A stretch of 64,000 bases of DNA from Flavobacterium sp. KACC 22763 (lineage in GTDB: Bacteria; Bacteroidota; Bacteroidia; Flavobacteriales; Flavobacteriaceae), in NCBI RefSeq assembly GCF_028736155.1, contig NZ_CP117879.1, forward strand, positions 2,976,001-3,040,000, in the 5' to 3' direction. Within the stretch, counting starts at the first letter, position 1, and each line of letters starts with the position of its first letter. Position numbers and translations under genes: made by a program. The notes under the pieces were generated by a model, which saw only the letters and a program-made list of their open reading frames with translations, was not told the DNA's origin and searched no databases. This document shows positions 24,971 through 32,940 of the stretch, one piece after another.

Positions 24971-26038
24971 ATGGAAATGAACATTCAACTAAAATCATTA
25001 GCTGATAAAATAAATCAGCTGAAAAGTAAAATTGAAACCGAAGAATCTACAAAACACGCTTTTGTACTGCCTTTTATACATGCTTTAGGATACGATGCTT
25101 TTAATCCGCTAGAAGTAGTTCCAGAATTTACAGCCGATCTTGGCTTAAAAAAAGGAGAGAAGGTAGATTATGCTATTTTTCAAAATGGAGAACCTATTAT
25201 CATTGTAGAATGCAAAAGCTGGAAAGAAAAACTTACCGTTCATAATTCTCAGTTATTCCGTTATTTCCACGTGACCAAAACTCGATTTGCACTTTTAACA
25301 AACGGAATCCAGTATCAGTTTTTTACCGATTTGGACGACCAAAACAAAATGGACGAAAAGCCTTTTTTAGAATTTGATATCTGCAATTTAAAAGAAAATA
25401 CTATAAACGAAATTGCAAAATTTCATAAAGCGAATTTTGATGTTAATAATATTGTAAGCAATGCAAGTTCATTAAAATACATTAAGGAAATTAAAAAGCT
25501 TATCAACGCTGAATTAGAAAGCCCTTCAAATGATTTTACAAAACTCTTCGCGAGCAAAATATATGCAGGAAGACTGACGGAAAAAGTTGTGGATGAATTT
25601 AAAGATTTAGTTCAAAAATCAGTTAGCCAATTTATTAATGACAAAATTAATGATCGTTTAAATGCGGCTTTAAGCAAAGAAACTATTAAACAGCAAGATG
25701 AAGAAATTATCTCGGTTGAAGATGACAGCAAAGTGGTTACAACCGAAGAAGAACTTGACGCTTATCGCATAGTAGTTGCCATTTTACGCCGAAAACTGCC
25801 AGTTGCTAGAATTGTATCTCGCGATACTCAATCCTATTTTGGAATACTGTTGGATGATAATAATCGAAAACCTCTTTGCAGACTTCACCTAAACAGCGGT
25901 AAAAAATACATAAGCCTTTTCAACAATAATAAAACGGAAGCTAAAATTGCAATTTCATCCATTGATGATATTTATCAATACGAAAAAGAATTACTAGAAA
26001 CGGTGGCTCTTTACGAAACAGAATTAAATCCCGTATAA
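24971..26038 (+). CDS. Stand-alone HsdR-N-like nuclease-fold protein
   Basis: 355 residues. The N-terminal part (about 1-165) matches the type I restriction enzyme R-subunit N-domain (HSDR_N_2) with a PD-(D/E)xK site. It shows KVDYAIF (D66) and IIIVECKSWKEKL (E80, K82), preceded by EESTKHAFVLPFIHALGYD. The C-terminal domain (about 260-345, EEELDAYRIVVAILRR... DDNNRKPLCRLHLNSGKKYISLF) is a conserved companion of this family. There is no helicase, methylase or specificity gene nearby, so it is not a type I restriction system. A nucleic-acid-related or defence role is possible. Confidence 0.85.
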   Translation: MEMNIQLKSLADKINQLKSKIETEESTKHAFVLPFIHALGYDAFNPLEVVPEFTADLGLKKGEKVDYAIFQNGEPIIIVECKSWKEKLTVHNSQLFRYFHVTKTRFALLTNGIQYQFFTDLDDQNKMDEKPFLEFDICNLKENTINEIAKFHKANFDVNNIVSNASSLKYIKEIKKLINAELESPSNDFTKLFASKIYAGRLTEKVVDEFKDLVQKSVSQFINDKINDRLNAALSKETIKQQDEEIISVEDDSKVVTTEEELDAYRIVVAILRRKLPVARIVSRDTQSYFGILLDDNNRKPLCRLHLNSGKKYISLFNNNKTEAKIAISSIDDIYQYEKELLETVALYETELNPV

Positions 26039-26113
26039 GTACTCATTTTAAAAAATTTAATTCTAATTAGATTTATCGCATCACAAAAATTACTAACCCA
26101 TAATCAAAACACT

Positions 26114-26479
26114 ATGAAACCTAAACATTACATAATTGCCGGACTTTGCTTGATTTTATTGGTCGCTGCACTTACTAATCCTGGAACTGAAAAACATAAA
26201 GAAGAAGTAAAACTGAAAATGAATGCATTTTTAGAAAAAGAAATGGATAAAGAAAATACAACGCAGGACGATGAAATGTCAAATGCTGGAGGAATGCTAG
26301 GAAATGCTCTAGCACAATCGATGGTAAACATGCTCGTAGACAATATAGTTTCTTCATCAAATTACATTCTTTTTTCGACAACAGATGTTACTGTCGATGG
26401 AAAAACCAAAACTATTGGCTTTGGTATTTTGGGAAATGTCTTTTTATCTAACAAAATAGATGAAGCAATAAAACAATAA
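26114..26479 (+). CDS. DUF4359-like small membrane-anchored protein
   Basis: 121 residues. The N-terminal hydrophobic segment (7-22, IIAGLCLILLVAALTN) is followed by NPGTEKHKEEVKLKM. The C-terminal part, NYILFSTTDVTVDGKTKTIGFGILGNVFLS, resembles DUF4359, in which an ALTNPS-type N-terminus and a GxGILGxxF motif are usual. The function is unknown. It stands 75 bases after the HsdR-like gene and 39 bases before the next gene's chosen start, so it may share a transcript with the two small genes that follow. Confidence 0.65.
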   Translation: MKPKHYIIAGLCLILLVAALTNPGTEKHKEEVKLKMNAFLEKEMDKENTTQDDEMSNAGGMLGNALAQSMVNMLVDNIVSSSNYILFSTTDVTVDGKTKTIGFGILGNVFLSNKIDEAIKQ

Positions 26480-26518
26480 AAAACAGAATTTTTCAGCTCA
26501 CTAAATACCACGTTGCCT

Positions 26519-26932
26519 ATGCAAAAAAACTACCTCATCTTACTTTTATTATTTTCATTTTATTCGTGTAAGAAAGCCGCCTCTCCGCCTCCATTGCCTC
26601 AAGTAAATTCATTTTATAAATCGGTAATTACTGCGGATGATCGAAAGACAATCACTCCCCAAGAAGCCAGAACATATCACGTAAATAAAACTTATCAGTA
26701 CGAATATAGAACAGGAAACCCTGGAAATTATGAGTACAATTATGATGTAAAAGGAATAAATAGCGCAGGAGATTCTGTCTCTGGCAATATAAATGTTTCG
26801 GGAAAATACGGCGCCGGAATTTTAACAACTGATACGATTCCAGAAATCGAAATCAATACAGAATGGGTTTCATACGGGAAATTAAAAGCTTTTGATAAAA
26901 AAGGAAACGAATATCAATTAATTGTCAAATAA
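26519..26932 (+). CDS. Small lipoprotein of unknown function
   Basis: The ATG at 26519 (MQKNYLILLLLFSFYSCKKAASPPP) gives a lipobox with Cys17 and a Pro-rich linker; an in-frame TTG at 26513 is less likely. The mature part (about 120 residues) is beta-rich (YQYEYRTGNPGNYEYNYDVKGINSAGDSVSGNINVSGKYGAG). No family is recognised. It precedes the Cys/His mini-protein by 11 bases. Confidence 0.75.
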   Translation: MQKNYLILLLLFSFYSCKKAASPPPLPQVNSFYKSVITADDRKTITPQEARTYHVNKTYQYEYRTGNPGNYEYNYDVKGINSAGDSVSGNINVSGKYGAGILTTDTIPEIEINTEWVSYGKLKAFDKKGNEYQLIVK

Positions 26933-26943
26933 AAAATATCTAA

Positions 26944-27153
26944 ATGAAATATACTTTACTGTTACTTTTTGTTTTTGCAACTTCATTTAGTCCACCAGAA
27001 ACCAACGTCTATATTTGTGGCCCTACTGGTGCAAAAAAATACCATTATAATGAAAACTGCCGTGGCTTAAGTGCTTGCAGTCATGGAACGGTAAAAACAT
27101 CACTTAAACAAGCACAAGGTTTAGGCTTAACACTATGCGGATGGGAAGATTGA
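26944..27153 (+). CDS. Secreted Cys/His mini-protein
   Basis: 69 residues. A signal peptide (about 1-18) precedes a mature part of about 50 residues with VYICGPTGAKKYHYNENCRGLSAC, an H in CSHGTVK, and LTLCGWED. Four Cys and two His in this spacing (C-x10-YHYNENC-x5-C-x-H-x16-C) suggest a small zinc- or disulfide-stabilised knuckle. Similar short proteins with YHxxxxCRGL motifs occur in Bacteroidota, but I know of no assigned function. It probably forms a transcript with the lipoprotein upstream. Confidence 0.75.
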   Translation: MKYTLLLLFVFATSFSPPETNVYICGPTGAKKYHYNENCRGLSACSHGTVKTSLKQAQGLGLTLCGWED

Positions 27154-27363
27154 TTATCTTCCCTTTTTCATATTTAATCATTTGATAATAATCACTTTAC
27201 AATAATTTCACATTAGTTTTCTTAATTTGATATAAAACTAATCGTTATGAAATTCTTTAATCTAAAATTCCTAGTATCATTCAAAGAATGGCTTTTTTTA
27301 AGAGCAATGCAATCTTCTTTCCTACATTAATAAACCATTATAAATAAAGGAAAGCAGTATTGA

Positions 27364-28716
27364 ATGAATAAAATTGAAAGCTCTTTTTTGAACAAAAACC
27401 AATTTGGTAACGACTTCTTGTGGGGTGTTTCTACCGCCGCTTTCCAAATTGAAGGTGCACACGATGCCGATGGAAAAGGTTCTTCTATCTGGGATGTTTT
27501 TACTTCTCAAAAAGGAAAAATCAAAAACGGACATCATGCTATAACTGCTTGTGATTTCTACAATTGTTATCAGGACGACATTAATTTAATTAAGGAATTA
27601 AATATTCCGAATTTTAGGTTTTCTATCAGCTGGCCTAGAATTATGCCGACTGGAGTTCATCCCGTAAATCAGGCTGGAATCGATTATTATAATAAAATTA
27701 TAGATTCGTTGCTGGCTTCGGGAATCGAACCTTGGATTACACTTTATCATTGGGATTTACCGCATGAACTGGAAATAAAAGGAGGTTGGACCAATCGCGA
27801 ATCGGTTTCTTGGTTCAAAGAATATGTTGAAGTCTGCGTACAGTATTTTGGTGATCGTGTCAAAAACTGGATGGTCATTAACGAGCCTTCTGTATTTACT
27901 GGTGCTGGTTATTTTTTAGGTATCCACGCGCCTGGAAAAAAAGGCATTACCAATTATCTTAAAGCCATACATCATGTAACTCTGGCAACTTCTGCTGGAG
28001 CTAAAATAATTCGAGAAAGAATTACCGATGCACATATCGGAACTACTTTCTCCTGCACGCATATTGAACCTGCAACTGAAAGCGCAAAAGATGTTGAAGC
28101 CGCAAAACGTGTAGATACTTTATTGAATAGGACTTTTATTGAACCCATTTTAGGATTAGGTTATCCGCAGAAAGATCTTCCTGTACTTAAAAAATTGAAT
28201 AATTATATTCTTGAAGACGATTTAAACAATCTAGCTTTCGATTTTGATTTCATCGGATTGCAGTGTTACACTCGAGAGGTTGTAAAACATTCTATTTTAA
28301 CTCCATATATTGGCGCCGAATTGATAAGTGCTGAAAAGAGAAATGTAATCTCCACCGAAATGGGCTGGGAAGTTTATCCACCTGCTATGTATCATATTCT
28401 TAAAAAGTTTAACGAATATGACGGAATAAAAAAAATCATTATTACCGAAAACGGAGCTGCTTTTCCAGATACTGTCCAAAACGGAAAAGTTCATGATATA
28501 AAACGAACTCATTTTATTCAAGACAATCTGGAACAAATATTAAAGGCAAAACAAGAGGGCTTAAATGTTGAAGGCTATTTTGTATGGAGCCTTACTGATA
28601 ATTTTGAATGGGCAGAAGGTTATAATGCCCGATTCGGATTAATTCACGTTGATTTTGAAACGCAAAAAAGGACTATAAAAAACTCTGGATTGTGGTTTAA
28701 GGATTTTTTATCCTAG
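27364..28716 (+). CDS. Glycoside hydrolase family 1 beta-glucosidase
   Basis: 450 residues, full length for GH1. The N-terminal signature FLWGVSTAAFQIEGAHDADGKG (19-40) is present. The acid/base E174 lies in NEPSVF, the nucleophile E362 in IIITENGAAF, and the aglycone-site W-S-L-T-D-N-F-E-W-A-E-G motif near the end. It has no signal peptide, so it is cytoplasmic and cleaves imported beta-linked disaccharides such as cellobiose. It is monocistronic and is not linked to the SusCD operon. Confidence 0.95.
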   Translation: MNKIESSFLNKNQFGNDFLWGVSTAAFQIEGAHDADGKGSSIWDVFTSQKGKIKNGHHAITACDFYNCYQDDINLIKELNIPNFRFSISWPRIMPTGVHPVNQAGIDYYNKIIDSLLASGIEPWITLYHWDLPHELEIKGGWTNRESVSWFKEYVEVCVQYFGDRVKNWMVINEPSVFTGAGYFLGIHAPGKKGITNYLKAIHHVTLATSAGAKIIRERITDAHIGTTFSCTHIEPATESAKDVEAAKRVDTLLNRTFIEPILGLGYPQKDLPVLKKLNNYILEDDLNNLAFDFDFIGLQCYTREVVKHSILTPYIGAELISAEKRNVISTEMGWEVYPPAMYHILKKFNEYDGIKKIIITENGAAFPDTVQNGKVHDIKRTHFIQDNLEQILKAKQEGLNVEGYFVWSLTDNFEWAEGYNARFGLIHVDFETQKRTIKNSGLWFKDFLS

Positions 28717-28744
28717 CTGTTTTGGTTTTACCGCAAAGCACACA

Positions 28745-28764
28745 ATCCCGATAGCTATCGGGAT
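28745..28764. repeat. 20-base perfect palindrome
   Basis: ATCCCGATAGCTATCGGGAT lies between the GH1 gene and the next gene, within an AAGTCCGCTAAG-type repeat. It looks like a REP-type unit. A second set of inverted words, GCAAAGCG / CGCTTTGC, lies nearby at about 28817. Confidence 0.8.
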
Positions 28765-28896
28765 ACGCTAAGTCCGCTAAGTCTTTTTAAGATACCTTTC
28801 AGTTAAAACAAAGTTCGCAAAGCGATATATAAATTGCTTTGCGAACTTTGCGTTTATCTTTGTCCCTTTGCGGTTAAAAAACCAACCCAGATATCA

Positions 28897-29259
28897 TTAA
28901 GACTTATATTTATAATTCTGTTTTAAGATTCCAACATTGACTTTTCCATTAGTTTTTAAGTGTGCCATTATTCTAATGTATTTCTCTTCAGGATATTTTA
29001 CATTAAAACTAAAGGTGGTATCTTTTGTTTTTACCTCAAGCAAGTGCTTTCCTTCATCAGATATTGATAATCCGACTGTTTCATAAGTAGGCAACGCTTC
29101 TGTTGCTTTTAAGGTAATTTCTTGAACTTTTTCTTTATCCAGAAATACTTCTAGTTTTAAATTGTCCAATTTCATATCTGTTGGTTGTTCAAACGAAACA
29201 ACATATTTTTTACAGCTGACAGTGCATAAAACAATTAAGAGTATTAGGAGCTTTTTCAT
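28897..29259 (-). CDS. Small lipoprotein of unknown function
   Basis: 120 residues. Signal MKKLLILLIVLCTVSC with Cys16, then a beta-sandwich-like domain (LDNLKLEVFLDKEKVQEITLKATEAL... GKHLLEVKTKDTTFSFNVKYPEEKYIRIMAHL). No known family is recognised. It is monocistronic and convergent with the GH1 gene. Confidence 0.75.
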   Translation of the reverse strand: MKKLLILLIVLCTVSCKKYVVSFEQPTDMKLDNLKLEVFLDKEKVQEITLKATEALPTYETVGLSISDEGKHLLEVKTKDTTFSFNVKYPEEKYIRIMAHLKTNGKVNVGILKQNYKYKS

Positions 29260-29633
29260 AAGGGGTATTTTAGACTAATTTTTATTAAAAATCAAAACCG
29301 TTTTTAATGTTTTATAAATATAAATAATTTTACTTCAATCTGGCTAAAAAAACAAATTTTACAATTTTTCAGAATACATATTTACTCCAAAAAAGACAGG
29401 AAAAAACTCTTCAAAAAAAGTAAAAAAAGAACAAAAAAATCTGTTATTTCATTGAATTTCATTAGGTTTATCGGGATTTTTTTCTTATCTTTATAGTGTA
29501 AATAACAGTAAATATATGCCGAAAAACACATCTTTTAAACGCCAAAATTGCACTTCAAAAAATTATTCTTTTTATTCCTTCAAGCATTTTATTTTTCAAA
29601 ATGCATTCAGATTTCATTTCGAAATTATGTTGC
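29260..29633. other. 374-base intergenic stretch
   Basis: It lies between the lipoprotein gene and the end of the module B membrane-protein gene. It contains poly-A/poly-T tracts and one weak plus-strand promoter-like TATCTTTA at 29486. A plus-strand open frame of 62 codons (29516-29704) overlaps the downstream minus-strand gene and has no credible features. Nothing else is recognised. Confidence 0.5.
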
Positions 29634-30263
29634 TTAATCTTTTTTCTGCACCAAGTATAAACATGCAGAAGACACCAGAGCAACTGTTCCAACCGCAATC
29701 GTAATTATTTTGCGAGGATATATTTTCTGAACCATTTCTTTAGAAAATAAATCTTTAAAATTTAGCATAAGATTTTCCTTTTCAGGAACTTCTTTAGACT
29801 CTTCATTTTCATTTTTCAACAAAACATTTTCTTCTATGCCATTACTATCAATTTCAACGGTTACATCCTTCGCGACATTCTTAATTTGTTTTGCTTCTTC
29901 AATTCTACATTTTTCATTGAACTTTTTAAAAGGACGCGGCTGAAAATCGACTAGCACTGCGGCAAGATTTATCGCATCAATATTGGTTGGGTCTGTTTCG
30001 CCTTTAAAGAAAGTTTCAATAGGCCTAAACTTATCTTTTTGATTTTTAAACTTATTCTTTTGGGTATAGTCAAAATCTACGCACAGTAAATTTCTAAAAA
30101 CTTTTAAATCATCTTGAGTCGGGTTGTCTTCAAAGATAAGCCAGCATAAATCGCGGAGTTTTCCGCGGGAAGGATGGTACAGAAAATCAAAGTACTCACC
30201 GTCTTTTTCAATCTCGTATTTAATTTTAATCGCCTTTTTATATTCTTCTAATGTATTGTTCAT
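29634..30263 (-). CDS. Module B membrane protein, truncated paralogue of 20772-21875
   Basis: 209 residues. The N-terminal domain (about 1-115) aligns with the module A protein: LEEYKKAIKIKYE, HPSRGKLRDLCW, KFRPIETFFKGETDPTNIDAINLAAVLVDFQPRPFKKF. A charged linker and a single membrane helix (about 183-203, ITIAVGTVALVSSACLYLV) follow. The protein ends just after the helix, so the periplasmic domain of the module A protein is absent. It is divergent from the module B lipoprotein and kinase genes across a 553-base region. The conserved part is therefore the cytoplasmic domain plus membrane anchor. The function is unknown. Confidence 0.85.
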   Translation of the reverse strand: MNNTLEEYKKAIKIKYEIEKDGEYFDFLYHPSRGKLRDLCWLIFEDNPTQDDLKVFRNLLCVDFDYTQKNKFKNQKDKFRPIETFFKGETDPTNIDAINLAAVLVDFQPRPFKKFNEKCRIEEAKQIKNVAKDVTVEIDSNGIEENVLLKNENEESKEVPEKENLMLNFKDLFSKEMVQKIYPRKIITIAVGTVALVSSACLYLVQKKD

Positions 30264-30509
30264 CTTACTTTTTTAGAAAATTCTTTTGACTCCTTTTTTT
30301 TCATTTTTAACCAAAACTTTTTTATATGCCTTTATTTTCAACCTCTAAATTAAATCTTTACGAGCAATTCAATTTCTGTTCCAAATCTATACTATTTCTA
30401 TATTTTTTTTAATATTTCGCACCCAACTTTTGACAGAATTATTGCATCTATTATAATAAGAGATTTGTCTAAAATTAAATAATTCAAACTAGACTTTTAC
30501 GCTTTCTCT

Positions 30510-30591
30510 GGGAATTTCTGGGAATCTCAGGAAAACGCGGGAATTCCGGGAATCCCTTACCAGTTAAGGCCTGGAAGCTCCTTTACTTTGC
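30510..30591 (+). promoter_or_regulatory. Module B promoter with repeated GGGAATTCC-like boxes
   Basis: Boxes GGGAATTTC (30510-30518), GGGAATCTC (30520-30528), GGGAATTCC (30539-30547) and GGGAATCCC (30548-30556) are seen. The last pair is directly adjacent and is followed after 26 bases by TTACTTTGC (30583-30591). This matches module A (25 bases). It is a likely binding site for a dimeric activator. Confidence 0.6.
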
Positions 30592-30655
30592 ATCAAGAAA
30601 TTAGTTCAGGTTTTGTCTGCAGACTAAAACAATAATGAAAACCAGTTCTAATTAA

Positions 30656-30778
30656 GAGTGTAAAAAAACTGTAAGACCGAGTTTATTCGGGAAGTATAAA
30701 TAACGTCTTACTGTTCTACACACTTCACTTCCCAAAACCAATGTTGGTATTGTCCCAAAGCCTCTGGATCATTCCGGA
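30656..30778 (+). ncRNA. Structured leader RNA, module B (candidate pseudoknot)
   Basis: P1 GAGTGT (30656-30661) pairs with ACACTT (30720-30725); P2 GTAAGAC (30671-30677) with GTCTTAC (30705-30711); P3 TTTAT (30682-30686) with ATAAA (30696-30700). GGGAAGT in the P3 loop (30689-30695) pairs with ACTTCCC (30727-30733), and P4 is TCTGGA (30763-30768) with TCCGGA (30773-30778). Compared with module A, P1, P2, P3 and P4 carry paired substitutions, while the pseudoknot bases and CAGCAAT(A/G)CCTAT are conserved. Confidence 0.75.
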
Positions 30779-30816
30779 CAGCAATACCTATGTCTAATTT
30801 CTTAAAAATAAACAAA

Positions 30817-30999
30817 ATGAAAAAACTAATACTATTTATCGCTTTTGCGTTATTGTTCACGATATTTTCTTGCACTCCTGATGAGTACGAGACACAAACA
30901 GTTAAAAAAACTGAAAAAACTACCCAGCCTTCATATGCTGGTGATGCTAATCCTGATGGTCCTGGTGATAAGGGAAATGTCCCTCCAACAAAACCATAA
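30817..30999 (+). CDS. Small Pro-rich lipoprotein of module B
   Basis: 60 residues from the ATG at 30817 (MKKLILFIAFALLFTIFSC, Cys19); an upstream in-frame ATG at 30790 would spoil the signal. The mature peptide of 42 residues reads C-TPDEYET, a Thr/Lys-rich stretch, then ANPDGPGDKGNVPPTKP. It is homologous to 22206-22394, with conserved CTxDE(F/Y)ET and a Gly/Pro/Asp-rich tail. It is followed after 39 bases by the hairpin at the kinase B start. Confidence 0.85.
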   Translation: MKKLILFIAFALLFTIFSCTPDEYETQTVKKTEKTTQPSYAGDANPDGPGDKGNVPPTKP

Positions 31000-31038
31000 G
31001 TTAAAATATATTTTTAGTATCTAATTAATTACTATTTT

Positions 31039-31078
31039 CGGGGAAAGTAAATTTGTATGTTACGGTCCCCGTTTTTTT
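31039..31078 (+). terminator. Terminator-like hairpin containing the kinase start codon, module B
   Basis: CGGGGA (31039-31044) pairs with TCCCCG (31066-31071), and GTAA (31047-31050) with TTAC (31060-31063). The start ATG (31057-31059) is in the loop, and seven T follow. The preceding AATTACTATTTT is also conserved in all three kinase genes, so a promoter overlapping the hairpin cannot be excluded. Confidence 0.7.
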
Positions 31079-32820
31079 ATTGTCTTATTTTGCTTGTCCT
31101 TTTTTCCTGCGAAGAAAAAAAGCCTATTGCTCCTAAAACAGAGTCTATACAAAAAGAGGCTCGGGCTTTGCGCGATAAAGCAATTGAAAGTTATGACAAA
31201 CAAAACTTTAACATCGCTTTTTATCAGTTCAATAAATCAAAGGATCTTTATAATATTGTAAAAGACAGTGGCAATATCTCTTATGTACTTATCAGAATTG
31301 CAGAAATCCATCAGCGAAATGGCGATTATTATGGTAGCAAAGAAATTTTAACCGAAGCTTTGCAGACAATACCACATAATGAAAAAGATAGAAATTATCC
31401 TGCTAGTATAAATAATTATTTAGGCATCGCTGATAAAGAACTTTCTCTTTATGATGATGCCATTTATTATTATAAACTAGCAGCAAATGAGTATACTGAT
31501 CCACTCTTAAAACATGCTCCTCTACAAAATATTGCCGCAGTTTATATTTATCAAAAAAAATATGATAAAGCAATCCCTATTTTAGATTCTCTTTTACAAT
31601 CTCTTTCACGTAAAGATTTAAAAGAGAAAGCGACGCCATATGACAAGTCTATACTACTCGATAATTTGGGTTATGCCTACTTTAAAAACGGAATAAAAGA
31701 TAAAGGATTTCATTTAATGAATGAAGGTCTACAAATTAGAATTGACTCTAAAGACACGTATGGAAGTATTGAAAGCTATTTACACCTTGCCGATTATTAT
31801 TCAAAAAAAGACATAACGAAATCGGATGAAAATGCACTTGCTGCTTACGAAATAGCTACAAAATTTAATAGCGTCGATGAAAGATTAGAAGCTCTTCAAA
31901 TACTAATCTCAAATGATAACAGTCCTAATACTGCAAAATACACCCAAAAGTACTTTACATTAAATGACAGCATTATTAAAGTTCGAAATAATTTTAAAAA
32001 TAAGTCTGCCAAAATTAAGTACGATGCCAAAAAGGAAAAAGACGAAAACGAAAAACTTCGTTTAGAAAAGGCCGAGAATCAATTATCACTTCAAAGAGCC
32101 AAATACCTAAAAATTGTATCGGTAATTGTTTTTGCTTTTTTAGTTATTCTAATATTCATTCTAATACGCTATTATAAAAATAAAAACAAGGCTATCGAAT
32201 TTAAAACTTCGTACAACACCGAAACCCGTATTGCTAAAAAAATCCACGATGAACTAGCGAACGATGTTTTTCAAGTTATTGCTTTTGCTGAATCTCAGCC
32301 GTTATCTGTAGAAAACACCAAAGAGAATCTACTGCAAAAACTGGATGATATCTACAGCCGTGTACGAGGGATTTCAAGAGAAAACAATAGTATCGATACT
32401 GGCGAAAATTTTACCCACAGCATAAAAGAAATGCTCTCTGCCTATAATACACGAGAGAGAAATATTATGATTACCAATTTAGAAAACATAAATTGGGAAA
32501 ATATTGATGATATTAAAAAAATCACCATCAGCCGAATTTTACAGGAATTAATGGTAAATATGAAAAAACACAGCGAAGCAAGTATAGTTGTAATACGATT
32601 TGATAGTGACCAAAAATCAATTTCGATAAATTATAGGGATAATGGTAAAGGTTGCGAAAAAAGTATGGTTGTGAAAAATGGCCTTCAAAACATGTCAAAC
32701 CGTGTTCTTGCCATTAATGGCACATTTGATATTGAAACAGAACCAGACAAAGGATTTAAAGTAAAAATATCGATGCCAGAGCAAACACAGATTAAGGTGA
32801 AAGAAAAATTCGCATATTAA
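31057..32820 (+). CDS. Lipobox-TPR sensor histidine kinase B
   Basis: 587 residues with the same plan as kinase A: MLRSPFFYCLILLVLFSC (Cys18), TPR helices (about 35-300; DDAIYYYKLAA, KKYDKAIPILDSLL, LLDNLGYAYFKNGIKDKGFHLM), a coiled coil (310-350) and a membrane helix (352-371). H397 lies in RIAKKIHDELANDVF, and the ATPase carries DNGKG and GLQNMSNR. Its TPR half differs from kinase C, while the last 300 residues are almost identical to it. No response regulator gene follows, so it probably uses the one at 24161 or an unlinked one. Confidence 0.92.
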   Translation: MLRSPFFYCLILLVLFSCEEKKPIAPKTESIQKEARALRDKAIESYDKQNFNIAFYQFNKSKDLYNIVKDSGNISYVLIRIAEIHQRNGDYYGSKEILTEALQTIPHNEKDRNYPASINNYLGIADKELSLYDDAIYYYKLAANEYTDPLLKHAPLQNIAAVYIYQKKYDKAIPILDSLLQSLSRKDLKEKATPYDKSILLDNLGYAYFKNGIKDKGFHLMNEGLQIRIDSKDTYGSIESYLHLADYYSKKDITKSDENALAAYEIATKFNSVDERLEALQILISNDNSPNTAKYTQKYFTLNDSIIKVRNNFKNKSAKIKYDAKKEKDENEKLRLEKAENQLSLQRAKYLKIVSVIVFAFLVILIFILIRYYKNKNKAIEFKTSYNTETRIAKKIHDELANDVFQVIAFAESQPLSVENTKENLLQKLDDIYSRVRGISRENNSIDTGENFTHSIKEMLSAYNTRERNIMITNLENINWENIDDIKKITISRILQELMVNMKKHSEASIVVIRFDSDQKSISINYRDNGKGCEKSMVVKNGLQNMSNRVLAINGTFDIETEPDKGFKVKISMPEQTQIKVKEKFAY

Positions 32821-32855
32821 AAAAACCTTTCAGAATTAATCCGAAAGGCTTTTTT
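32821..32855 (+). terminator. Intrinsic terminator after kinase B
   Basis: CCTTTC / GAAAGG hairpin preceded by A5 and followed by C and a T-run, starting directly after the stop. The same hairpin follows kinase C as part of the shared duplicated segment. Confidence 0.8.
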
Positions 32856-32900
32856 GCTTCAAAAAACAAATCATAAAGTATCTAATTTAATTACTATTTT

Positions 32901-32940
32901 CGGGGAAAGTAAATTTATATGTTACGGTCCCCGCTTTTTT
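32901..32940 (+). terminator. Terminator-like hairpin containing the kinase start codon, kinase C
   Basis: CGGGGA (32901-32906) pairs with TCCCCG (32928-32933), with GTAA / TTAC inside. The ATG (32919-32921) is in the loop, and CTTTTTT follows. The sequence TATCTAATTTAATTACTATTTT upstream is nearly identical to that of kinase B. There is no lipoprotein gene or leader RNA before this copy. Confidence 0.65.

Larger units (their letters stand above)
30264..30816. other. 553-base divergent intergenic region of module B
   Basis: The first 240 bases are AT-rich, with nothing recognised beyond the promoter area of the membrane-protein gene. From 30510 onward it holds the GGGAATTCC-like boxes, the TTACTTTGC element and the structured leader described separately. 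Confidence 0.7.

Noticed and set aside
24971-26038. Type I restriction-modification system
   Set aside because: Only an HsdR-N-like domain is present. Helicase motor, HsdM and HsdS are absent.
29516-29704. 62-codon plus-strand frame before module B
   Set aside because: It overlaps the end of a well-supported minus-strand gene and has no recognisable signal or motif. A weak TATCTTTA element is not enough.
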